A DNA stretch of 64,000 bases from Zoogloea dura (GCF_012927165.1 NZ_JABBGA010000008.1:62001-126000); one strand, 5' to 3'; shown: positions 54,303 to 63,123, counted from the first letter of the stretch. Numbers and translations are program-made. Notes: generated by a model not told the origin, from the sequence alone.

Positions 54303-55430
54303 ATGAAAAAGAATCCGACCAGGCCCGCCATGTCCGGGCATCCGCAAGGCCAGGGCAGGCCGAGGACGGCCCTGCGGGCCGTGCTGCTGGCCACGGCGCT
54401 GCTGTCGGCGGGCCTGGTCACGCCGGCGCTGGCGGCCAACAAGGCCAGACTGAGCACTTACGACCATGGCAAGCCGGTCGATTACCTGCCCTGTGGCGCC
54501 TATGCCCTGCCCACCCGGGCGGCGGTGCTGATGGGCGGCGGGCTGGACGTCAAGGAGGCCTTCCGCTGGATGATCGAGCGCATGGCTGACTGCGGCAGCG
54601 GCCTGACCGGCCGGCCCGGCAACCTGCTGGTGATCCGTGCCGGCGGCAATCCGGCCTACGACAGCTTCATCTACAAGCTCGGCAAGCTGGCTGCGGTGCA
54701 GACAGTGGTGGTCCCCACGGTCGACGCCGCCAACAGCACCGAACTCGAAGGCTACATCCGCAAGGCGGGGGCGATCTGGTTCACCGGCGGCGACCAGGGC
54801 GACTACTACAACTTCTGGAAGGGCACCCTGCTCGAGCGCGTGCTGTCCGACCACGTCCGGACCTACGGCATCCCTGTCGGCGGCACCAGCGCCGGGATGA
54901 TGATCCTGAGCCAGTACGCCTACATCGCCTCCCCCTCCACCATCACCTCGGCCGAGGCCCTGGCCGATCCCTTCAAGCCCGATGCGGTGACCATCAAGCG
55001 GGATTTCTGGACCTACGGCACGCCCTTCGAGCCCCTGTCCGGCACGGTCACCGACTCCCACTTCGACGCCCGGGACCGCATGGGGCGGTTGCTAACCTTC
55101 CTGGCGCGGGTGATCGGCGACGGCTGGAGCTCCGCCGCCACCGCCCGGGCCATCGGGGTGGACCAGGAGACCGCCCTGCTGATGAGCACCACGCCCGGCT
55201 CCGCCGGTGCGCCCTCGGTGACCCTCAGGACCGTCGCCAATCCGGGTGTGGATGGTGCCGCCTACCTGCTCAGGGCCGCCAGCAATTCCAGCCTGGTGCT
55301 GGCGCCCGGGCTGCCGCTCACCTTCACCCGCGTGCAGGTTCGCAAGCTGCCGGCCATCAGCGCGCCGTCCACCTACGAGCTCAATGTGGATGGCGGGCAG
55401 CTGTCATCGTCCACCGGCAGCACCTACTGA
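54303..55430 (+). CDS. Exported cyanophycinase-like S51 peptidase
   Basis: A 375-residue peptidase. A basic N-terminus and hydrophobic signal (LRAVLLATALLSAGLVTPALAA) target it out of the cytoplasm. The catalytic region has the S51 nucleophile in VGGTSAGMMILS; TDSHFDARDRMGRLL matches the cyanophycinase TDxHFxxRxRxxRL motif. Cyanophycinases cut the Asp-Arg polymer into dipeptides. No cyanophycin synthetase is present here, so it probably digests external polymer. The start ATG at 54303 follows GAGGAGG; an in-frame ATG at 54264 is upstream. Confidence 0.85.
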   Translation: MKKNPTRPAMSGHPQGQGRPRTALRAVLLATALLSAGLVTPALAANKARLSTYDHGKPVDYLPCGAYALPTRAAVLMGGGLDVKEAFRWMIERMADCGSGLTGRPGNLLVIRAGGNPAYDSFIYKLGKLAAVQTVVVPTVDAANSTELEGYIRKAGAIWFTGGDQGDYYNFWKGTLLERVLSDHVRTYGIPVGGTSAGMMILSQYAYIASPSTITSAEALADPFKPDAVTIKRDFWTYGTPFEPLSGTVTDSHFDARDRMGRLLTFLARVIGDGWSSAATARAIGVDQETALLMSTTPGSAGAPSVTLRTVANPGVDGAAYLLRAASNSSLVLAPGLPLTFTRVQVRKLPAISAPSTYELNVDGGQLSSSTGSTY

Positions 55431-55442
55431 GTCTGAAGGCGC

Positions 55443-56222
55443 TCACAGGGTGAGCACCAGGCCTGCATCGAAGCGCGGATTTTCCAGCTCCAGCGGCCCG
55501 TCGGGGTGGGCCCGGCGGGCGTAGCCCCGGGGGTTGCACACCACCCGGGTGGCGCCGATGCGGTAGTCGAAGCTGTCGTGGGTGTGGCCGTGCAGCCACA
55601 GGGCCGGCTGCCAGCGCAGGATGTGGGCGTCCAGGTCGGACACGAAGCAGGCATTCACCGGCGAGCCGGCAAACTGCGGGGCGACGCTGCGCAGGCTCGG
55701 CGCGAAGTGGGTGATCACCACCGTGGGCCCCGGGTGGGGGCGGGCGAAGCACGCCTCCAGCCACTCCACCGACTCCAGGAACAGCAGCTGGGAAAGCGCC
55801 GGCGAGAAGGTCTCGGGAAAGTCCGGCGCCACCCGGATCCGCGTGTAGTCGCGGGTGAAGCCCAGCGCCGCCTGCACCCCCTGCAGGCGTGCCGCCTCGC
55901 TGTCGAAGATGCGGAAGTCCGACCACAGGGTGCAGCCCAGGAAGCGCACGCCCTGGTGGACCCACTCGCCGCGCTCCAGCACCCGCAGCGGGCTGCCCGC
56001 GGCCAGCCGGCCCAGCTCCAGCCGGGTGCTGAGCAGATCGCTGCCGTAGAACTCGTGATTGCCCGCCACGTAGAGCGTGGGCCGGGGCGTCGCGCGCGCC
56101 CACTCGATGGCCTGCGCCGGCCGGCCGAGGTCGCCCGCCAGCACGATGACATCCGCCTCCACCTGCGGAAAGGGCATCGGCGCGGCGGACAGGTGGAGGT
56201 CGGAGAGAAGGGCGATGCGCAT
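55443..56222 (-). CDS. Metallophosphoesterase
   Basis: A 259-residue calcineurin-like phosphoesterase. The family metal motifs are in order: SDLHLS, VLAGDLGRP, VAGNHEFYG, VITHFAPS and HGHTHDSFDY. The substrate is unknown; similarity to UDP-2,3-diacylglucosamine hydrolases is weak. The ATG at 56222 begins the fold (MRIALLSDLHLS). It is convergent with the cyanophycinase-like gene, 12 bp apart. Confidence 0.9.
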   Translation of the reverse strand: MRIALLSDLHLSAAPMPFPQVEADVIVLAGDLGRPAQAIEWARATPRPTLYVAGNHEFYGSDLLSTRLELGRLAAGSPLRVLERGEWVHQGVRFLGCTLWSDFRIFDSEAARLQGVQAALGFTRDYTRIRVAPDFPETFSPALSQLLFLESVEWLEACFARPHPGPTVVITHFAPSLRSVAPQFAGSPVNACFVSDLDAHILRWQPALWLHGHTHDSFDYRIGATRVVCNPRGYARRAHPDGPLELENPRFDAGLVLTL

Positions 56223-56496
56223 GGCGGAAGGTGCTCCAGGTGAGGGGCGGTGGGTGTGCGGGCATGCTAACTGCGCGGGCGGCCCACCACCAGCCGCACG
56301 ACTGGCCATCGAGCAGGTCCAAGCAGGGAAAACCCGAGCCTCTCCCGCGCTGTCCGCTGCGCCGGTGGAGAGCGGAAACAGGATCTTCTCCTCACCCGCC
56401 AGCGTGTCCTGCTTGCGGCTTGTGCGCCTGTCACATAGGGTTAAACAAAGGAGAGGGGCGGGTTTCCGTGGCGAGTGCGGACAAGGGGGCTGAACC

Positions 56497-57054
56497 GTGA
56501 AATTGCATGTGTTGCCTATCGTCATCATGCTGGCGGGCTGCGCCAGCATGCTGCCCACGTCGCGGCAGGACGTGAAGAACAACTGGGAGGATTTCGAGCA
56601 GGCCAAGCACGCCTACGACCGCATCGTGCCTTACCAGACCGACATGGCCACGGTGCGCGAGCTGGGTTTCGATCCGGCGGTCACGCCCAACGTGCAGATC
56701 CTCAACCACTCCCAGGTGGTGCGCGCGGTGCTGCCCTCGCCGCTGCAGGAGCGGGCGGCGATTCCACCCGGCATCCTCGACTGCATGAAGGCCCAGGACG
56801 GCTGCGTCGGCTACTTCATGGAGCCCAGCCGCATCGACCGCAAGCGGGTGGGCAATTTCATGCTCGACTTCCTCAACTTCAAGCGCGACACCCTGACCAC
56901 CGGCTGGAAGTTCGGCGCCCTGATCGTGGTGGTCAACGACAAGGTGGTCTTCAAGCAGTGGAGCGGCCGCCCGCGCATCGAAGAGACCGAACTGCGCTCC
57001 AACCCCCTGGGGCCGCTGCAAGGCCTGGGCGAGGGGCTGCGGCCCACGCCCTGA
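56497..57054 (+). CDS. Uncharacterised lipoprotein
   Basis: A 185-residue lipoprotein with a short signal, MKLHVLPIVIMLAGCASMLP (lipobox LAGC). The mature protein starts with a helical DVKNNWEDFEQAKHAYDRI and later shows a conserved-looking block, GWKFGALIVVVNDKVVFKQW. No family recognised. It is followed by a 305-bp tract of degenerate repeats. Confidence 0.75.
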   Translation: MKLHVLPIVIMLAGCASMLPTSRQDVKNNWEDFEQAKHAYDRIVPYQTDMATVRELGFDPAVTPNVQILNHSQVVRAVLPSPLQERAAIPPGILDCMKAQDGCVGYFMEPSRIDRKRVGNFMLDFLNFKRDTLTTGWKFGALIVVVNDKVVFKQWSGRPRIEETELRSNPLGPLQGLGEGLRPTP

Positions 57055-57359
57055 GCGGTGGGGACCCCGGAAGTTCAGCTCCGGGAGCAACCGGTTCCCT
57101 CCGGAGCGAAGCGAGTTCCTCACGGCGCGAAATGAGTTCCCCTCCGGGGCCGCTCCATCTGGATTCAGAGGGGAACATGTTGGGCTCGGTGCCGAACGTG
57201 TTTCCCTCCGGGCGAAGTGAGTTCACCGCGGAAGGAAACAGGTTCGGTTCCGGAGCCAGACCCACTGGCCTCAGCGGGAACAGCTTCAGTCCGGAGGGAC
57301 ACTCACCGGGCTCCGGGCCGAACCCGCTGCCCCCCGGAGCCGAACCGGCCTGCCCGGGT
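57055..57359. repeat. Non-coding tract of degenerate GGTTCCG/CGGAACC-type repeats
   Basis: No gene seen. A 26-bp unit at 57094-57119 (TTCCCTCCGGAGCGAAGCGA core) recurs at 57200-57227 with small changes, and shorter inverted units (GAACATGTT, GAAACAGGTTCGGTTCCG, GGGAACAGCTTC) fill the rest. Open frames run through on both strands without starts or codon-usage signs of a gene. The tract separates the lipoprotein gene from the MFS gene. Confidence 0.55.
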
Positions 57360-58583
57360 TCAGGCCGGTATGGCCGGCACGGCCGGGCGCAGGATCTCCC
57401 GGTCATCGATGGGGTAGTGCAGGGCGGCGGCGATCACCCCGAGGGCGATGCCGCTCAGCCAGATCAGGTCGTAGGAACGGGTCGCCTCGAACACATAGCC
57501 GCCCAGCCACACCCCGAAGAAGGCGCCCAGCTGGTGGCCGAAGAAGACGAAGCCGAACAGGGTGGTGATGTAGCGGACTCCGAAGACCTGGGACACCAGG
57601 CCGTTGGTGAGCGGCACCGTGCCCAGCCACAGAAAGCCCATCACTGCGCAGAACAGGTAGAGGCTGGCCGGGCTGAGGGGCAGCAGCACGAACAGCGCCA
57701 TGGCGGCCGCCCGCAGCAGGTACAGGATGCACAGCAGGTGCTTGCGCCGGTAGCGGCCGCCGAGCAGCCCGCACACATAGGTGCCGGCCACGTTGGCGAG
57801 GGCGATGGTGGCCAGGCCGGCAACGGCCGTGCCGGCCGACAAGCCCTTGTCCTGCACGTAGGCGGGCAGGTGCGAGGCGATGAAGGCGAGTTGGAAGCCG
57901 CAGGCCAGGAAACCGAAGTTGAGCAGCCAGAAGCCCCGGTGGCCGAAGGCCTCGGCCAGGGCGGCGCGCAGGCTCTGGCCGGAACCGGCGGACGGGTCCT
58001 GGCCGGGCCGGTCGTGCAGGGGAAGGGCACAGGGCAGCAGCAGCGCGCAGAGCAGGGCCAGCGCGCCGAGGGCGCCCATCCAGCCGAGCTGGTCGATCAG
58101 GCCCTGGGCGCCGGGCACCAGGAAGAACTGGCCCAGGCCCCCCACCGCGCCGGCCAGGCCGAGGGCCCAGCTGCGCTGCTCCGCCGGCACCAGGCGGCTC
58201 AGGGCCCCGTACACCACGCCGAAGGAGGTGGCCGACAGGGCCACGCCGATGCCCACGCCCGCCGTCAGGTTGAAGCCCGCCAGGGAATCGGCGCCGGCCA
58301 TGCCGTACAGCCCCAGGCCGTACAGGGCCAGCCCGCCGGCGATGACCCGGCGGGCACCGAAGCGGTCGGCGATCATCCCGGTGAAGGGCTGGGCCAGGCC
58401 CCACACCAGGTTCTGCAGGGCGATGGCGAAGCCGAAGGCCTCCCGCGACCAGCCCCGGTCCAGCGTGACCGGCACCAGGAAGATGCCCTGGGCGTGGCGT
58501 ACGCCGAGGGCCAGGCCCATCACCAGGCCCCCGGCCACCACCAGCATCCAGGGCTTGGTGAGGGTGTTCGAACTATTTGTCAT
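57360..58583 (-). CDS. MFS transporter
   Basis: A 407-residue major facilitator with about 12 hydrophobic segments (LVVAGGLVMGLALGVRHAQG first). The conserved MFS loop is in GMIADRFGARRVIAGG. The family resembles OFA/YbfB-type transporters; the substrate is unknown. It is divergent from a LysR gene, so that regulator likely controls it. ATG at 58583. Confidence 0.93.
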   Translation of the reverse strand: MTNSSNTLTKPWMLVVAGGLVMGLALGVRHAQGIFLVPVTLDRGWSREAFGFAIALQNLVWGLAQPFTGMIADRFGARRVIAGGLALYGLGLYGMAGADSLAGFNLTAGVGIGVALSATSFGVVYGALSRLVPAEQRSWALGLAGAVGGLGQFFLVPGAQGLIDQLGWMGALGALALLCALLLPCALPLHDRPGQDPSAGSGQSLRAALAEAFGHRGFWLLNFGFLACGFQLAFIASHLPAYVQDKGLSAGTAVAGLATIALANVAGTYVCGLLGGRYRRKHLLCILYLLRAAAMALFVLLPLSPASLYLFCAVMGFLWLGTVPLTNGLVSQVFGVRYITTLFGFVFFGHQLGAFFGVWLGGYVFEATRSYDLIWLSGIALGVIAAALHYPIDDREILRPAVPAIPA

Positions 58584-58611
58584 GGCTTTCTCGCATTCGA
58601 TTGGGTAAAGT

Positions 58612-58634
58612 GAAGCCGCTTCTGTTGCGGCTTC
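58612..58634. promoter_or_regulatory. Inverted repeat in the MFS-LysR divergent gap
   Basis: GAAGCCGC, loop TTCTGTT, GCGGCTTC: a perfect 8-bp repeat. It may be an operator or a hairpin in the 5' leader of the MFS gene. Confidence 0.35.
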
Positions 58635-58671
58635 TTCTGCCTTGATTAGAGTGGCTCGCAAGCCGGGCTTC

Positions 58672-58688
58672 AAACCACTTTTTGGTTT
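58672..58688. promoter_or_regulatory. LysR-type operator candidate
   Basis: AAACCA-CTTTT-TGGTTT, a 17-bp dyad about 20 bp before the LysR ATG, fitting autoregulation and control of the divergent MFS gene. Confidence 0.4.
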
Positions 58689-58708
58689 CTTTCGTATGAG
58701 GTGATTGC

Positions 58709-59650
58709 ATGTCAATCGGTCTGGCCCGACTTCCCTCCCTGGATCTGATCCGGGGCTTTGTAGCGGTGGGGCGGCGCATGAGCATCACCCTGGCCGCCCA
58801 GGACCTGTGCCTCACCCAGTCGGCGGTGAGCCGCCAGGTGCTGGCCCTGGAGGACATGCTCGGCGTGCGCCTGCTGCTGCGCGGGCATCGCGCCATCTCC
58901 TTCACGCCGGAGGGCGAGCGCCTGTTCCGCTGCGCCGACGGGGCGATCAGCGACCTGCAGGACGTGGTGGGCGTGCTCCGCGGCGGTGCCGCGGCCCGCC
59001 CGGTGACGGTGAGCACCAGCATCGGTGTCGCCGGCCTGTGGCTGATGCCGCGCCTTGGGGACTTCCTGCAGGCGCATCCGGGCATCGATGTGCGCCTGTC
59101 GGCAAGCAACCGGGTGGCCGACCTGAAGGTGGACGGGCTGGACATGGCGGTGCGCTACTGCCCGCCCGAGACAGCGCCCGAGGGCGCCCAGCGGCTCTTC
59201 GGCGAGACCATCGCGCCGGTCGCCCATCCCTCCCTGGGGCTGTCCGGCACCCTGGATCTGGCTGCACTGGAAAGCCGGGTGCTGCTGGAGTTCGACGGGG
59301 AATACCGCCCCTGGCTGCGCTGGAGCGAGTGGCTGGCCAGCCAGGGCTGGGACGCGCTGAAGCCCCGCGGCGTGCTGCGCTTCAACCAGTACGACCAGCT
59401 GGTGCAGGCCGCCATTGCCGGCCAGGGGGTGGCCCTGGGGCGGCTCGAGCTGATCGGGCAGGCCCTGGCCGATGGCCGCCTGTGCCGCCTCGATACGCCC
59501 CGGCCGGGGCCGGCCAGCCCCAATGCCTTCTGGCTGCTGCGTGCCGAAGCCGCGGCGCGGCCGGAGGTGGAGGAGGTGGCCAGGTGGATCGTTGCGGAGG
59601 CTGCTGCTACAGGTCAGGAAGCGCTTGGCCGAGAAGAAAAGGGCAGCTGA
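58709..59650 (+). CDS. LysR family transcriptional regulator (GcvA-like)
   Basis: A 313-residue LysR protein. The helix-turn-helix is in MSITLAAQDLCLTQSAVSRQ; the GcvA-type FTPEGERLF motif follows, then a periplasmic-binding-like effector domain (VSTSIGVAGLWLMPRLGDFL). The start follows GAGGTG. It is divergent from the MFS gene, its probable target. Confidence 0.93.
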   Translation: MSIGLARLPSLDLIRGFVAVGRRMSITLAAQDLCLTQSAVSRQVLALEDMLGVRLLLRGHRAISFTPEGERLFRCADGAISDLQDVVGVLRGGAAARPVTVSTSIGVAGLWLMPRLGDFLQAHPGIDVRLSASNRVADLKVDGLDMAVRYCPPETAPEGAQRLFGETIAPVAHPSLGLSGTLDLAALESRVLLEFDGEYRPWLRWSEWLASQGWDALKPRGVLRFNQYDQLVQAAIAGQGVALGRLELIGQALADGRLCRLDTPRPGPASPNAFWLLRAEAAARPEVEEVARWIVAEAAATGQEALGREEKGS

Positions 59651-59680
59651 CCGGCGGGAGGGGAGGGGGGCAGATGCCGG

Positions 59681-59842
59681 TCAGCCGCAAAAGCTCAGGG
59701 TGCTCAGCCACGCCAACAGGTTGTCGGGGGCCAGCCAGGCCCGGAAGCCGCCGTACAGGGCGGCCAGCAGCAGGGCCGCCCCGATCAGCCGGGCAAGGCC
59801 GGCGAGGGGGCTGAAGCGCCTGAGCGGGTTCCGGGTGTGCAT
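59681..59842 (-). CDS. Small single-span membrane protein
   Basis: A 53-residue protein: basic N-terminus (MHTRNPLRRF), one transmembrane helix (LIGAALLLAALYGGFRAWL) and a short hydrophobic tail. There is a possible alternative start 9 bp upstream (MQP). No family recognised; the gene call rests on the helix and coding character only. Confidence 0.5.
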   Translation of the reverse strand: MHTRNPLRRFSPLAGLARLIGAALLLAALYGGFRAWLAPDNLLAWLSTLSFCG

Positions 59843-60090
59843 GGGCTGCATTCGAACGCGTCGGGCGTGCTGTGACAAACGGAAAAAGAGCATGGCTCGC
59901 ATGCCTTGGAGGAATGGTCGGGAAAATCCTCCCCCCGCTTTTTCACCGTGGCCGTCTGGCATGCGAACGGCGCATGTGAATCCTGAGAATTTCCCGTTTG
60001 ATGGGGCTTCGCATTCCGAATTCAAATGGGGGCACCCGGCGCGGGCTGACCGCGGCGGGCTTCTCCAATCCGATTTTTGCGGAGGTTCCC

Positions 60091-61026
60091 ATGTCCCTGG
60101 CCATCGATCCCGTTCCCGTGTCCGTCCGCCACGCTGCTGGCGGCCGTCCGTCCCACTCCCCTGGCCTGCGGCCTGCCTTCTCGCCTGCCACGCCCCGGGT
60201 CCCCGGGGTGGACGCCGGGCTCGACTACCTGCAGCCCATGACCGGCCGGCCGGTCAATTACCTCTACGAGCCGCCGCCGGGCACGCCCTGGGAGAACTGC
60301 GCCTACGCTGCGCGGGTGATGCACATCGCCGATGCCAGGGCCATCGCCGCGCGGCCGTCGGTGGACCGCGAGGGCTACGAGCTGTGGGAGGCGCCCTCGG
60401 CGTTGCCCGACTTCCATGACCATGAGGCGATCCGCCGCGATTACTACCCGGAGATGGCCGAGCTGGCCTGCTGGGTGACCGGCGCCCGGGAGGCCTTCGT
60501 GTTCGATCACCTGGTGCGGCGCCGTGAGGCGGGGCGGCCGCCCCTGGGCTTCGGCCGGATGGGCGACGGCAGCCGCCCGGCCGCGGTGAGCCGGGTCCAT
60601 AACGACTACAGCGAGGCCTCCGGCCGCGCCCGCCTCGACAAGGTCGTTACCGACGCGGCCCGGCGGGCCGGGGTGGAGCGCTTTGCCATCATCAATGTCT
60701 GGCGCTCCATCGCCGGACCCGTGATGGATACGCCCCTCGCCGTCTGCGATGCCCGCTCGGTGCTGGCCGATGACCTGGTGCCGGCCGAGATCCGCTACCC
60801 GGACCGGGTCGGCGAGATCTACCTGCTCCACCATGCGGCCCGCCACCGCTGGGCCTTCTACCCGGAGATGGACCGCCACGAAGCCCTGGTCTTCAAGCAG
60901 TACGACTCGCGGGTGAATGGCGTGGCCCGCTTCACCCCCCATGCCGCCTTCGACCTGCCGGCTGTGCCGGCCGACGCGCCCCTGCGCCAGAGCATCGAAG
61001 TGCGCTGCCTGGTGCTGTTCGATTGA
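60091..61026 (+). CDS. CmcJ/NvfI family oxidoreductase-like protein
   Basis: A 311-residue protein matching the CmcJ/NvfI group, related to fungal AsaB/GA4-desaturase-like proteins and to cephamycin CmcJ. Diagnostic blocks are RPVNYLYEPPPGTPWENCAY, SRVHNDYSEASGRARL (possible metal or substrate His), INVWRSIAGPVMDTPLAVCD and VFKQYDSRVNGVARFTPHAA. The reaction in bacteria is unknown. The ATG at 60091 follows GCGGAGG. It is followed 35 bp later by the DsbA-fold isomerase gene, probably in one operon. Confidence 0.82.
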   Translation: MSLAIDPVPVSVRHAAGGRPSHSPGLRPAFSPATPRVPGVDAGLDYLQPMTGRPVNYLYEPPPGTPWENCAYAARVMHIADARAIAARPSVDREGYELWEAPSALPDFHDHEAIRRDYYPEMAELACWVTGAREAFVFDHLVRRREAGRPPLGFGRMGDGSRPAAVSRVHNDYSEASGRARLDKVVTDAARRAGVERFAIINVWRSIAGPVMDTPLAVCDARSVLADDLVPAEIRYPDRVGEIYLLHHAARHRWAFYPEMDRHEALVFKQYDSRVNGVARFTPHAAFDLPAVPADAPLRQSIEVRCLVLFD

Positions 61027-61061
61027 GCCGCCTCCATTCCCCCCCGATCCAGGGAGAAACC

Positions 61062-61679
61062 ATGAATACCGAAACCCATGCGCCGGCCCTCGAGTTCTGG
61101 TTCGAGTTCGGCAGCAACTACAGCTATCTCAGCGTGATGCGCATCGAGGCGGCGGCCGCCCGCCAGGGGGTGCGCGTCCTGTGGAAGCCCTTCCTGCTCG
61201 GCCCGATCTTCCGGGCCCTGGGCATGGACAACTCGCCCTTCGTGCTGCAGAAGGAGAAGGGGGCCTACATGTGGCAGGACATGGTCCGCGAGTGTCGCAA
61301 GTACGGCCTGCCCTGGCAGCGCCCCAGTGTCTTTCCGCGCCTCGGTGTGCTGCCCCTGCGGGTGGCCCTGGCCGGTGAAGGCGAGCCCTGGGTGGGCGCC
61401 TTCTGCCAGGCGGTGATGCAGCTCAATTTCGTGCATGACCAGGACATCAACAGCGAGGCTGCCCTGGCACCGCTGCTGGAGGGCCTCGGCCTGCCGGCCG
61501 CGGAGATCCTGGCCGCCGCCGGCAGCGACGCCGTCAAGGCCCGCCTGCGTGCCCACACCGACGAAGCCCGCGCCCGCGGCGTCTTCGGCGCACCGACCTT
61601 CTTTATGGGGGAGGAGATGTTCTGGGGCAACGACCGGCTGGACGACGCCCTGGCCTTCGCAGCCCCTACCCGGCCTTGA
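61062..61679 (+). CDS. 2-hydroxychromene-2-carboxylate isomerase / DsbA-family protein
   Basis: A 205-residue thioredoxin-fold kappa-GST-like protein. The CXXC of DsbA is absent; the N-terminal loop reads EFGSNYSYLSVMRIE, with a Ser where the isomerase active site lies. The C-terminus has the cis-Pro block GVFGAPTFFMGEEMFWGNDR. Such enzymes use glutathione to isomerise aromatic ring-cleavage intermediates, but annotation by family is broad. The start at 61062 follows AGGGAG; the frame opens earlier, overlapping the previous gene. Its 3' end overlaps that of the convergent LysR gene by 14 bp. Confidence 0.88.
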   Translation: MNTETHAPALEFWFEFGSNYSYLSVMRIEAAAARQGVRVLWKPFLLGPIFRALGMDNSPFVLQKEKGAYMWQDMVRECRKYGLPWQRPSVFPRLGVLPLRVALAGEGEPWVGAFCQAVMQLNFVHDQDINSEAALAPLLEGLGLPAAEILAAAGSDAVKARLRAHTDEARARGVFGAPTFFMGEEMFWGNDRLDDALAFAAPTRP

Positions 61680-62598
61680 TCTGCCGCCCGCACTCGCTGA
61701 GCAGGCGGCGGATCCAGCGGTGGGCGGGGGTGAGGTGGTTGCGCTCGTGCCACAGCAGGTAGAAGCGCATGTCCGGAAAGGGGATGGGCGAGGGCAGGAT
61801 GGCCAGGGGCAGCAGGTCGGCGTAGAAGCGGGCGAAATGGCGGGTGGTGGTGAACACCAGGTCGCTGTTCAGCAGCAGGTAGGGGGCGGTGGTGAAGGAC
61901 TGCACCACCACCCGTTCGTCCCGGTTGATGCGGTGGGTGGCCAGCATGGTATCCACCACGCCGCGCTGGCTGATCGAGTAGGGCATCGGCACGATGTGGG
62001 CGGCGCGCTGGTAGTCCTCGGCGCTCAGGCCCTTGCGGGCCAGCGGGTGGCTGGCCGCCACCAGGCACACCACCTCGTCCTCCAGCAGCATCGACAGGTG
62101 CATGCGGTGGGGCGGTTCCGGCCAGTTGCCGATCACCACGTCCAGGTCGCCCTCGGCCAGGGAGCGCTCGAAGTCGAAGCTCGGCCCCAGCGACTGCAGG
62201 CTCAGGCGCACCTGGGGCGCTTCCTTGCGGATCCGCTCCACCACCCCGGCCATGAAGATCGGCGCCAGGTAGTCCGGTGCACCGATGCGGAACTCGTAGC
62301 GGCTGGTCTGCGGGTCGAAGGATTCCGGCGAGAAGGTCATCCGGTCGATCTCGGCCAGCGCGCCCTTGGCGTGGGAGAGCAGGGTGAGGGCCCGCTCGGT
62401 GGGCACCATGCCGCTCTTCTCCCGCACCAGCAGCGGGTCGCCGAGGATCTGGCGAAGGCGCTTGAGGGCCAGGCTGACCGCCGGCTGCGACTGGTTCAGC
62501 TTGAGGGCCGTGCGCGACACGCTGCGCTCGGTGACCAGCAGGCACAGCATGCGCAGCAGGTAGGTGTCGAGTTGGTCTTCGCTTCGTCGGCTGCTCAT
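61666..62598 (-). CDS. LysR family transcriptional regulator near urate genes
   Basis: A 310-residue LysR protein: helix-turn-helix SVSRTALKLNQSQPAVSLAL, then KRLRQILGDPLLVREKSGMV, and a co-inducer domain. It is divergent from hydroxyisourate hydrolase and PuuD, so it is the likely regulator of urate breakdown. It has a short N-terminal extension (MSSRRSEDQ) before the HTH. Confidence 0.9.
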   Translation of the reverse strand: MSSRRSEDQLDTYLLRMLCLLVTERSVSRTALKLNQSQPAVSLALKRLRQILGDPLLVREKSGMVPTERALTLLSHAKGALAEIDRMTFSPESFDPQTSRYEFRIGAPDYLAPIFMAGVVERIRKEAPQVRLSLQSLGPSFDFERSLAEGDLDVVIGNWPEPPHRMHLSMLLEDEVVCLVAASHPLARKGLSAEDYQRAAHIVPMPYSISQRGVVDTMLATHRINRDERVVVQSFTTAPYLLLNSDLVFTTTRHFARFYADLLPLAILPSPIPFPDMRFYLLWHERNHLTPAHRWIRRLLSECGRQIKAG

Positions 62599-62652
62599 CG
62601 GGGGCTCGCAGGGGGGGGCCGGGGGGCCAGGAAAATATCAGAAACTATATAC

Positions 62653-62664
62653 GGCTTATAAGCC
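62653..62664. promoter_or_regulatory. LysR-type operator candidate in the divergent gap
   Basis: The perfect palindrome GGCTTATAAGCC is flanked by ATAT on both sides (ATATAC...CATAT), between the LysR and hydroxyisourate hydrolase genes. It is the only strong dyad in this gap. Confidence 0.45.
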
Positions 62665-62738
62665 CATATCCGATTTCTTAAGCGCGCCTCGCCCTACACT
62701 CGTCTCCATCCAATACAAGCACAACAAGGAGACAGACC

Positions 62739-63089
62739 ATGGGACGACTGACCACCCACGTGCTCGACACGGCCAACGGCCGGCCGGGCAACGGCATCGC
62801 GGTGACCCTGTTCCGCATCGACGGCGGGCGCCGCGAGCTGCTGCGCACCCTCACCAACCACGATGGCCGCTGCGACCAGCCCCTGCTGCAGGGTGAGGCC
62901 CTCGAGGCCGGCAGCTACGAGCTGGTCTTTGCCGCCGGCGACTACTTCCGCAGCCTCGGTGCGGCCCTTCCCGAGCCCCTGTTCGTCGATGAGGTGGTGC
63001 TGCGCTTCGGCATCGCCGACCCGTCCCAGCACTACCACGTGCCCCTGCTGGTCTCCCCGTGGAGCTACTCCACCTACCGCGGCAGCTGA
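62739..63089 (+). CDS. uraH: 5-Hydroxyisourate hydrolase (transthyretin-like)
   Basis: A 116-residue HIU hydrolase converting 5-hydroxyisourate to OHCU in urate degradation. The family marks are present: GRLTTHVLDTANGRPGNGIA, HYHVPLLVSPWSYSTYRGS, with the C-terminal YRGS tetrapeptide of true HIU hydrolases. The start follows AAGGAGAC. PuuD, which makes its substrate, follows 34 bp later. Confidence 0.96.
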   Translation: MGRLTTHVLDTANGRPGNGIAVTLFRIDGGRRELLRTLTNHDGRCDQPLLQGEALEAGSYELVFAAGDYFRSLGAALPEPLFVDEVVLRFGIADPSQHYHVPLLVSPWSYSTYRGS

Positions 63090-63123
63090 GCCCCGCCGCC
63101 TTTCCGCAAGAGACTGACGAGAC

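Noticed and set aside
57055-57359. CRISPR array
   Set aside because: Repeat units are degenerate, of unequal spacing and without unique spacers of constant length; no cas genes.
56475-58613. A 712-codon plus-strand open frame through the lipoprotein gene, repeat tract and MFS gene
   Set aside because: It runs out of frame through one gene and antisense to another; low-complexity Gln/Gly/Ala sequence and no conserved domain.
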